A stretch of 6,357 bases of DNA from Candidatus Krumholzibacteriia bacterium (lineage in GTDB: Bacteria > Krumholzibacteriota > Krumholzibacteriia > LZORAL124-64-63): contig DAOVTU010000192.1 of NCBI GenBank assembly GCA_030632925.1, positions 1 to 6,357 of the forward strand, given 5' to 3'. The notes beneath the pieces were generated by a model. The model did no database searches. It was not told the DNA's origin and saw only the letters and a list, made by a program, of their open reading frames with translations. The translations under genes and the position numbers were made by a program. Positions 1 through 4,534 of the stretch are shown here, piece after piece (the first letter of the stretch is position 1; every line of letters begins with the position of its first letter).

Positions 1-660
1 CAGGCGAAGGTCTTTTTCTGTGCCGGTGTGCCTTTTGAACGGGGCTTGGTGCCCAAAATTGAAGGGATGCCCTCGTGCCCCACTCTGGCTGGGACGCGGC
101 CTGTTGCCGGTGGCACCGCTCATGGGTACAGCAATGGGCACGGCCACGACCACAGCCACGCCGACGATATTGATCCACACACCTGGCTGAATCCCATTCA
201 GGCCATGGCGCTGGCGGACACCATTTGTGAGCGTTTCAGCGATTTATTGCCGGTACATAAAGACGATTTCGAATCTCGGCGGGACCTGCTCAAGAGCAGA
301 CTCGTGAGCCTGGATGCTGAGATCCAGCAGACCCTGGCACCTTTTGACGGCGCCGAATTCTTTGTTTTTCATCCGGCCTATGGCCACTTTGCCCGGCGTT
401 ATGGCCTGGTGCAGGTGGCGGTCGAGGCCGGCGGTCGCGAGCCCAGTGCGCGGCAATTGGCCACTGTCATTGACCAGGCCAAGGCGGCTGGCGCCCAGGT
501 GATCGTGGTGCAGCCGCAGTTCAGCCGGCGCTCGGCCCAGGCCATCGCCTCAGCTGTCGGTGCGGAAATCCTTGTGCTGGACCCCTTGGCAAAGGATTAT
601 GAGGCCAACCTGCGGCACATAGCCGCCTCACTGGCTTCAGCTTTGGGAACCCAACCATGA
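1..660 (+). CDS. znuA: Zinc ABC transporter substrate-binding protein, ZnuA/TroA family (5' truncated)
   Basis: The frame is open from base 1 to TGA at 658-660, giving the last 219 residues of a periplasmic or lipid-anchored metal-binding protein. Signal peptide, first lobe and first metal-ligand histidine lie upstream of the window. Numbering from the first visible codon: a His-rich loop (41-53, about six His with Asp and Gly), then the family motif 'DPHTWLNP' (58-65) whose His60 is a known ligand position. Next comes 'FHPAYGHFARRYGL' with His124 as the next ligand, and near the end 'LDPLAKDY' with Asp194 in the acidic ligand position. This order is that of cluster A-I binding proteins for Zn2+ or Mn2+. 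A His-rich loop before DPHxW is typical of zinc members, so zinc is favoured; manganese cannot be excluded. It overlaps the ATPase gene by 4 bases (ATGA), implying one operon and translational coupling. The symbol is by family resemblance. Confidence 0.93.
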   Translation, partial: QAKVFFCAGVPFERGLVPKIEGMPSCPTLAGTRPVAGGTAHGYSNGHGHDHSHADDIDPHTWLNPIQAMALADTICERFSDLLPVHKDDFESRRDLLKSRLVSLDAEIQQTLAPFDGAEFFVFHPAYGHFARRYGLVQVAVEAGGREPSARQLATVIDQAKAAGAQVIVVQPQFSRRSAQAIASAVGAEILVLDPLAKDYEANLRHIAASLASALGTQP

Positions 661-1430
661 CCACCGAAACCAAAACCGCAACGTCGATCATCGCCTGCCA
701 TGATCTGGCCTTCGGGTACGAGAACAAGCCGCTGCTGCAGAAGGTGAACATCGCCATTCCGCAGGGCGACTTTGTCTGTGTGGTGGGGCCCAATGGCAGC
801 GGTAAAACGACGCTGTTGAAACTGGCGCTGGGGTTGTTGCAACCAACCAGTGGCCAGATCGAAGTTTTTGGCAAGGCCCCGCGCCATGCCCGTGGGCGCA
901 TCGGTTATGTGCCTCAGCATCCGCGGTTGGACCCCCTGTTTCCCGTCAGCGCTTTGGATGTGACCCTGATGGGGCGCCTGGGTCGTGCGCCCTCTTTGTT
1001 GAGTTGGCGTGGTAAGGATCAGGAACGCGCCCGGCAGGCCTTGGACGAAGTAGGTTTGGGCGACCGGATGGATCACCATTTTGCGGCTTTGAGCGGTGGC
1101 CAAAAGCAGCGCGTTTTGATTGCCCGCGCCTTGGCCGGCGATCCGGAATTGTTGCTGTTGGATGAACCGACTGCTGGTCTGGATGCCCACGTTGAAGAGG
1201 GCTTCTATCGCCTGCTGGAAGAGTTGAACAAGCGGTTGACCATCGTGCTGGTTTCCCACGACCTCGGGTTTGTTTCGGGCTTCGTCAAAAGTGTCATTTG
1301 CGTGGGCCGAGATGTGCTCGTGCATCCCACCAGCGAGATCACGGGCGAGATTATCGCCGATCTGTATGGCAGCGACATGCGCCTTGTGCGCCACGACCAC
1401 CGTTGCAGCGAGGAGGGCCACCAGTGCTAG
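657..1430 (+). CDS. znuC: Zinc ABC transporter ATP-binding protein, ZnuC family
   Basis: A 257-residue ABC ATPase of normal family length, the cytoplasmic subunit that hydrolyses ATP to drive metal import. Motifs in order: Walker A GPNGSGKT (44-51), Q-loop Gln87 in 'YVPQH', signature LSGGQ (145-149), Walker B LLLLDE (165-170), D-loop GLD (174-176) and switch His201 in 'VSHD'. All catalytic residues are present. The 'YVPQ' segment and the 'DVTLMGRLGR' segment (101-110) fit the metal-type (ZnuC/TroB/MntB) subfamily. The ATG at 657 overlaps the preceding stop as ATGA; no strong Shine-Dalgarno sequence precedes it, so expression probably depends on coupling to the upstream gene. The C-terminus (245-257) is rich in His and Cys (H246, H248, C250, H255, C257), a possible metal-contacting tail. 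The 3' end carries the ribosome binding site and GTG start of the permease gene. Confidence 0.96.
   Translation: MTTETKTATSIIACHDLAFGYENKPLLQKVNIAIPQGDFVCVVGPNGSGKTTLLKLALGLLQPTSGQIEVFGKAPRHARGRIGYVPQHPRLDPLFPVSALDVTLMGRLGRAPSLLSWRGKDQERARQALDEVGLGDRMDHHFAALSGGQKQRVLIARALAGDPELLLLDEPTAGLDAHVEEGFYRLLEELNKRLTIVLVSHDLGFVSGFVKSVICVGRDVLVHPTSEITGEIIADLYGSDMRLVRHDHRCSEEGHQC
1411..1416 (+). promoter_or_regulatory. Shine-Dalgarno site deciding the znuB start
   Basis: A perfect AGGAGG lies inside the end of the ATPase gene, 7 bases before GTG at 1424. The permease frame is also open further upstream, with a possible start near 1298. That extension would overlap the ATPase gene by over 130 bases and add an Arg-rich non-membrane stretch foreign to the family, so the GTG is preferred. 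Confidence 0.8.
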
Positions 1431-2269
1431 CCTTCCTGGGGACGGCCTTCTTTGACGCCGTGCGCGATCACCACTTCATGCAGTACGCGTTGTTGGCCGG
1501 GGTGCTGGCCAGTGTTTCCTGTGGTGTGGTCGGCAGTTTTGTGGTCATCCGGCGGATCAGTTATATCGCCGGGGGCATTGCTCACACGACCCTGGCCGGG
1601 CTTGGGGTTGTGCATTACCTGCAGGTGGTGCACGGGTTTACAGCCATTTCGCCTATGGGTGGAGCGGTTATTGCAGCGCTGCTGGCAGCGGCGATCATCG
1701 GCTGGGTGAGCCTGCATTTGAAGCAACGTGAAGACACGGTTATTGGTGCGGTGTGGGCCATGGGCATGGCTATTGGCGTGGTATTCATCAGCCTGACGCC
1801 TGGTTATACGACGGACCTGATGAGTTATCTGTTTGGCAACATTCTGATGGTTTCGTCGACGGACTTGTGGCTGATCGCGGCCCTGGACGTTTTGGTATTG
1901 GTGGTAGTCGCCCTGTTCCATAAGCAGCTTTTGGCTGTGTGTTTCGACAGCGAGTTTGCGGCCTTGCAGGGTGTGCATATCAATCGGTTTTATTTTTTAT
2001 TGCTGGGGCTGACGGCGTTGACGGTGGTGCTGTTGGTTTCGGTGGTGGGCATTATTCTGGTGATCGCGCTGCTGACTTTACCGGCGGCCATGGCCAATCT
2101 TTTTGCGCGGCGGTTGTGGCAGATGATGGCCATCGCGACGCTGATTTGTGCGTCCTTGACGACGTCTGGTTTGGCGTTGAGTTATGCGCCGGATTTGCCT
2201 GCTGGTGCGGTGACGATATTGCTGACTGGAAGTGCGTTTTTTGTGACGGCCTTGTTGAGGCGCCGGTAG
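1424..2269 (+). CDS. znuB: Zinc ABC transporter permease, ZnuB family (ABC-3)
   Basis: With the GTG start the product is 281 residues, the usual length of ABC-3 family permeases (ZnuB, TroC, MntC); it forms the metal channel across the inner membrane, normally as a dimer. It is very hydrophobic, with about eight membrane segments (roughly 20-42, 50-68, 78-99, 105-125, 146-166, 188-216, 233-253, 260-279). Family features include 'GSFVVIRRISYIAGGIAHTTL' split over 38-57, the 'GYTTDLMSYLFGNIL' region (127-141), and 'ALLTLPAAMANLFARR' (215-230), the cytoplasmic coupling region that contacts the ATPase. The start overlaps the ATPase stop by 7 bases and has a strong ribosome binding site, so this subunit has its own initiation signal. 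It is the last gene of the operon; the next gene converges on it after 32 bases. No frameshift or missing segment is seen. Confidence 0.95.
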   Translation: MLAFLGTAFFDAVRDHHFMQYALLAGVLASVSCGVVGSFVVIRRISYIAGGIAHTTLAGLGVVHYLQVVHGFTAISPMGGAVIAALLAAAIIGWVSLHLKQREDTVIGAVWAMGMAIGVVFISLTPGYTTDLMSYLFGNILMVSSTDLWLIAALDVLVLVVVALFHKQLLAVCFDSEFAALQGVHINRFYFLLLGLTALTVVLLVSVVGIILVIALLTLPAAMANLFARRLWQMMAIATLICASLTTSGLALSYAPDLPAGAVTILLTGSAFFVTALLRRR

Positions 2270-2282
2270 AGGTCCCGGCACC
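2259..2282. terminator. Possible stem-loop between convergent genes
   Basis: An 8-bp inverted repeat (GGCGCCGG / CCGGCACC) with an 8-base loop spans the znuB stop codon and lies just after the stop of the convergent radical SAM gene. It pairs fully on the leftward strand with one G-U, and has one C-A mismatch on the rightward strand. There is no T-run on either side, so it is not a canonical intrinsic terminator. It could block readthrough between the converging genes or be chance in GC-rich sequence. Confidence 0.25.
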
Positions 2283-2301
2283 TGCCCAAGGCCGTCCAAC
2301 A

Positions 2302-4080
2302 TCACCCGGCACGCCGCCCGGACTCTTTCGACATCGAGACGAAGCGAAGGTTATCGATCAACAATTCCCGGAACGATTTTTCGGTATTGGCCCGTGAAGA
2401 AATGAAGCACTCCCCGCACTGATTGTTTTTGACGAATTTTTCCAGCAACTCTTCCTGCGAATGGTACCGCGTCTTGGTGTGCATGGCACACGGCGTCATC
2501 GTGCCGTCCGGATTGACCACGAGGTACCGTTGGCCAGCCTGGCAACCGGGCGTGAATCCTGTCTTGTAGAAATCGTTGAAGCGCCGCATGACCACTTCGC
2601 TGGTCATGACGGTTTCGGAACCACCACCGGGCGCATAAAGGCTGGTGATGATCTCGTCCAACTCCTCGGTGTCGGCCGGATGCCGCAGGTTCAAGGTCTT
2701 GTTGTTGGTGCGCAAGTCGGTGTATGGCGAAAGGTTCAGCTTGGTCCCCCACGCCTTGGCCAGGACCGCGATTTCCGGCAGCAACCGATAGTTCGCGCGG
2801 TGGAAGCAGGCGTTCAGCACGATGTCGCCGTGGCCCATGGCCACCAGCTTGGGCACCAACTCGGACAGGTGGTCGAACAGCCCCGGAATACGCCGCCATT
2901 TGTCATGCCGGGCATCGGGAAAATCGATGGAGATGGAAAACTGGTTGGCGCCCGCCTCCCGCAATTCGAGATACTTTTCCCGCGTCAACAGCGAACCATT
3001 GGTGATGATGGCGATGAAAGGCGGACGGCCCGGCCGGTGGACGGACCTGACGATGTCGGCCAGGTCATCTCTCATCAAGGGTTCACCGCCGGCGATCTGC
3101 ACCAGGGTGGGATCCAGATCCTGGCAGATCTTTTGGTAGACATCCGGGCCCACCGGATGGTCTTCCACCACGGGCCCCTTGTCGCAGTGCAGGCAGTTGG
3201 CAGTGCAGTTGTGGGTCACTTCCAACGAAACGCACAACGGCCGGCCGCTCCTGATATTCCGCACGGCCTTGACGGCGGATTTGAACACCATGGCCGCCGA
3301 GTAGACCTTGAGATCCGGTTGCTCGGCTGTCTTTGGGTTGGCCTTGCCGGCCAGCCGCACCACCAGCTTGCGCGACAGCTCCAGGATCTTGCGGAAGTAC
3401 ACCAGCAGAAGCATCACGCCGAAGGTGGCGAGCACCAGCCAGGTGGGTGGATTGAAATGGTATCCGGCCAAGGTCAGCAGGCAGTAACGAGGAAACCTGC
3501 CGAGGGCCAAAGCCGCCAGGTACTTCGGCAGCGGATACTTCGAAGCAAAAACCAGAAACTTGAACGGGAAGAACGGGATCGGTGAGAACCCGGCCACCGC
3601 CAGGGTCAGGAACGGGGTCTTGTAGAACCAGTGATTGGCCCGCGCGTAGGAATTCTTGTCGCGGTACCGATCAGCCGATCGCTTCAGATTCAACACCGGA
3701 GCGAAGACCTTGTAGTCGATGAATCCGGCCGCCAGGGTGCCCAGAGTTGCGGCCAACGCGATGCCCCAGATGTTCAAACCTGCGGTGCCGTAATCGACCA
3801 GCACCGGCTCGTGGGGAAACAGCGAGATGGCGCAGTTGGCGGGAATGGAATACAGGAACACCGTCAGCATCGGGCTGGCGTAGGGTGCCAGCAGCCAAAC
3901 CGAAGTGCCCAGGATGGCCAGCAGGACCATCAATGCTCCGAAGATGTAGGTCTTCAGGGACATCTGGTCATAGGTTGGTGGGTCGGTCCCCTCCGTTGGC
4001 CTGGTGTTTTTGGGCTGAGGCCCTGTGGCAGCTTGTGTAGGAGCCTGGAGCACCGCAAAGCCCGTATCGTTTGTCGACAT
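2302..4080 (-). CDS. Membrane-anchored radical SAM protein: VTT/DedA-like domain fused to radical SAM and twitch-like domain
   Basis: A 592-residue protein with three parts. Residues 1-40 are a polar, Pro/Thr/Gln-rich tail. Residues 43-232 are a membrane region with about five or six hydrophobic segments (43-66, 70-88, 103-121, 155-180, 184-206, 213-230). Its core 'FSPIPFFPFKFLVFASKYPLP' (165-185) and 'LGRFPRY' (193-199) resemble the VTT/DedA (SNARE-associated) fold of lipid flippases and scramblases. Residues 280-480 are a radical SAM domain: C292, C296 and C299 (CxxxCxxC) bind the [4Fe-4S] cluster, and GGEP (331-334) is the SAM-amine motif. Residues 510-560 carry C513, GxxxxC ending at C531, and C555xxC558, enough for one auxiliary cluster, so twitch-like rather than full SPASM. 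The start is supported by a strong Shine-Dalgarno site. The catalytic part probably faces the cytoplasm. No partner gene (precursor peptide, glycosyltransferase, hopanoid or quinone gene) is next to it, so the substrate is unknown. Radical SAM assignment is near certain; VTT assignment is by motif resemblance. Confidence 0.92.
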   Translation of the reverse strand: MSTNDTGFAVLQAPTQAATGPQPKNTRPTEGTDPPTYDQMSLKTYIFGALMVLLAILGTSVWLLAPYASPMLTVFLYSIPANCAISLFPHEPVLVDYGTAGLNIWGIALAATLGTLAAGFIDYKVFAPVLNLKRSADRYRDKNSYARANHWFYKTPFLTLAVAGFSPIPFFPFKFLVFASKYPLPKYLAALALGRFPRYCLLTLAGYHFNPPTWLVLATFGVMLLLVYFRKILELSRKLVVRLAGKANPKTAEQPDLKVYSAAMVFKSAVKAVRNIRSGRPLCVSLEVTHNCTANCLHCDKGPVVEDHPVGPDVYQKICQDLDPTLVQIAGGEPLMRDDLADIVRSVHRPGRPPFIAIITNGSLLTREKYLELREAGANQFSISIDFPDARHDKWRRIPGLFDHLSELVPKLVAMGHGDIVLNACFHRANYRLLPEIAVLAKAWGTKLNLSPYTDLRTNNKTLNLRHPADTEELDEIITSLYAPGGGSETVMTSEVVMRRFNDFYKTGFTPGCQAGQRYLVVNPDGTMTPCAMHTKTRYHSQEELLEKFVKNNQCGECFISSRANTEKSFRELLIDNLRFVSMSKESGRRAG

Positions 4081-4085
4081 GATAG

Positions 4086-4093
4086 CCCTCCTT
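4086..4093 (-). promoter_or_regulatory. Shine-Dalgarno site of the radical SAM gene
   Basis: On the leftward strand AAGGAGGG lies 5 bases before the ATG at 4080, close to a full match to the 16S anti-Shine-Dalgarno sequence. It fixes the start of the radical SAM gene and excludes longer alternatives. Confidence 0.85.
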
Positions 4094-4096
4094 TTT

Positions 4097-4111
4097 CATG
4101 GTTAGTCCATG
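4097..4111 (-). repeat. Small inverted repeat upstream of the radical SAM ribosome binding site
   Basis: CATGG and CCATG flank the 5-base loop TTAGT. In the leftward mRNA this 5-bp hairpin would end 3 bases before the Shine-Dalgarno sequence. It could influence ribosome access, but 5 bp is short enough to occur by chance. Confidence 0.3.
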
Positions 4112-4161
4112 CTGGGAGGGCGCAATTTGGGGACCGGAACGGGAGTCGCTTTTAAAAACAA

Positions 4162-4177
4162 TGCCAACTCGTTGGCA
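4162..4177. promoter_or_regulatory. Operator-like palindrome (7-2-7)
   Basis: A perfect palindrome TGCCAAC-TC-GTTGGCA lies about 82 bases upstream of the radical SAM start codon. A two-base centre makes an RNA hairpin of the full arms impossible, so a DNA site for a dimeric helix-turn-helix regulator is the likelier reading. On the leftward strand it includes TTGGCA (5/6 match to a -35 hexamer), but no convincing -10 follows at the right spacing. The regulator is unknown. Confidence 0.45.
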
Positions 4178-4207
4178 GGCAAAAGACGGCGGCGGCGGGG
4201 GGTATGC

Positions 4208-4242
4208 GGTGCACTTCGATGTTGAGCAGTTTCGTGTGCACC
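4208..4242. repeat. Inverted repeat GGTGCAC / GTGCACC with 21-base loop
   Basis: Perfect 7-bp arms at 4208-4214 and 4236-4242 each contain the self-complementary hexamer GTGCAC, 27 bases apart (start to start). It could be an RNA stem-loop in a leader, or paired DNA half-sites close to three helical turns apart. The left arm belongs to a 15-base direct repeat shared with the hairpin at 4298-4326. Confidence 0.4.
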
Positions 4243-4293
4243 AATCCGTACTTTGTTGTATGCAGAAGGTGAAACGAGATAATGGGTCGCCAG

Positions 4294-4326
4294 AAAAAAG
4301 TGCGTCGCTTAAAAAGCGGCGCACTT
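4294..4326 (-). terminator. Leftward intrinsic terminator or leader attenuator hairpin
   Basis: Arms 4298-4310 and 4314-4326 (13 bases each, loop AAA) form a stem. On the leftward strand the stem has one internal A-C mismatch and runs directly into six T residues (A-run 4294-4299 on the + strand), the layout of a rho-independent terminator. On the rightward strand the mismatch becomes a G-U pair, but no T-run follows. No gene reads leftward into it within the window, since the gene to its right is on the + strand. It may therefore end a small leftward transcript or act as an attenuator in a long leader of the radical SAM gene. Confidence 0.55.
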
Positions 4327-4383
4327 CAATCTCTTGTCGTATCCGGATCCACAACCCATCCGAATAGTTGGTGGAGACGGCGG

Positions 4384-4413
4384 GAATCGTTTTTTCTATT
4401 GAATCCGCGATTC
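4384..4413. repeat. Inverted repeat GAATCG / CGATTC
   Basis: Six-base perfect arms at 4384-4389 and 4408-4413 enclose an 18-base spacer with a T-run (4390-4395). It could be a weak stem-loop or a binding site in the divergent promoter region. Short arms make chance a real alternative. Confidence 0.25.
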
Positions 4414-4458
4414 ACCGACATTGGACACGATCCCACCATACACCTAAATATTTCACAC

Positions 4459-4487
4459 TATACAAGAGGTTTTTTATCTTTTATACT
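4459..4487 (+). promoter_or_regulatory. Candidate sigma70-type promoter for the secreted-protein gene
   Basis: TATACA (4459-4464, 4/6 to the -35 consensus) and TATACT (4482-4487, 5/6 to the -10 consensus) are 17 bases apart. They lie in the most AT-rich part of the window, giving a 5' leader of about 40 bases. On the opposite strand TATAGT (4457-4462) overlaps it as a possible leftward -10. FCB-group promoters may differ from the sigma70 consensus, so this is a suggestion from spacing and composition. Confidence 0.3.
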
Positions 4488-4521
4488 ATCCCTATCTGTT
4501 TTTTGGCCCCACACACGATCT

Positions 4522-4525
4522 GGAG
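4522..4525 (+). promoter_or_regulatory. Ribosome binding site of the secreted-protein gene
   Basis: GGAG lies 9 bases before ATG at 4535. An in-frame TAA at 4445-4447 limits the frame upstream and no other ATG lies between, so the start is well supported. Confidence 0.65.
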
Positions 4526-4534
4526 CGACACTAT

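Larger units (their letters stand above)
4081..4534. other. Divergent intergenic control region
   Basis: These 454 bases separate two genes read in opposite directions. No convincing coding sequence was found: the open frames here have no family resemblance, low-complexity Gly runs and no good ribosome binding site. Going right, the region holds the radical SAM ribosome binding site, a small CATGG/CCATG inverted repeat, a 16-base palindrome (4162-4177), a GGC-rich purine tract (about 4187-4203), an inverted repeat with 7-bp arms (4208-4242), a 29-base hairpin with a flanking A-run (4294-4326), an inverted repeat GAATCG/CGATTC (4384-4413), and an AT-rich promoter-like stretch (about 4440-4505). 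The density of symmetric elements suggests regulation of one or both flanking genes. Confidence 0.6.

Noticed and set aside
597..1421. Leftward open frame (274 codons) opposite the ATPase gene
   Set aside because: The + strand carries all ABC ATPase motifs; the leftward translation is Gln/His-rich and unlike any known family.
1298..1423. N-terminal extension of the permease
   Set aside because: It is Arg/His-rich, lies wholly inside the ATPase gene, and is absent from the family; the GTG at 1424 has a perfect ribosome binding site.
1..2269. Zur-regulated promoter for the zinc operon
   Set aside because: The operon's upstream region is outside the window, and no Zur-like site was recognised within it.
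2461..3585. Long rightward open frame (374 codons) opposite the radical SAM gene
   Set aside because: It is the mirror of a GC-rich real gene. Its translation is rich in His, Gln, Val and Gly with no family motif, while the opposite strand carries intact radical SAM motifs.
4187..4203. GGC/G-rich tract as a ribosome binding site or G-quadruplex
   Set aside because: No supported start codon follows at suitable spacing, and the G-runs are too few and uneven for a convincing quadruplex.
4098..4367. Possible small rightward protein of 89 residues in the intergenic region
   Set aside because: No good ribosome binding site, a Gly run produced by a GGC tract, and no recognisable domain. It also covers several inverted repeats better explained as regulatory sequence.
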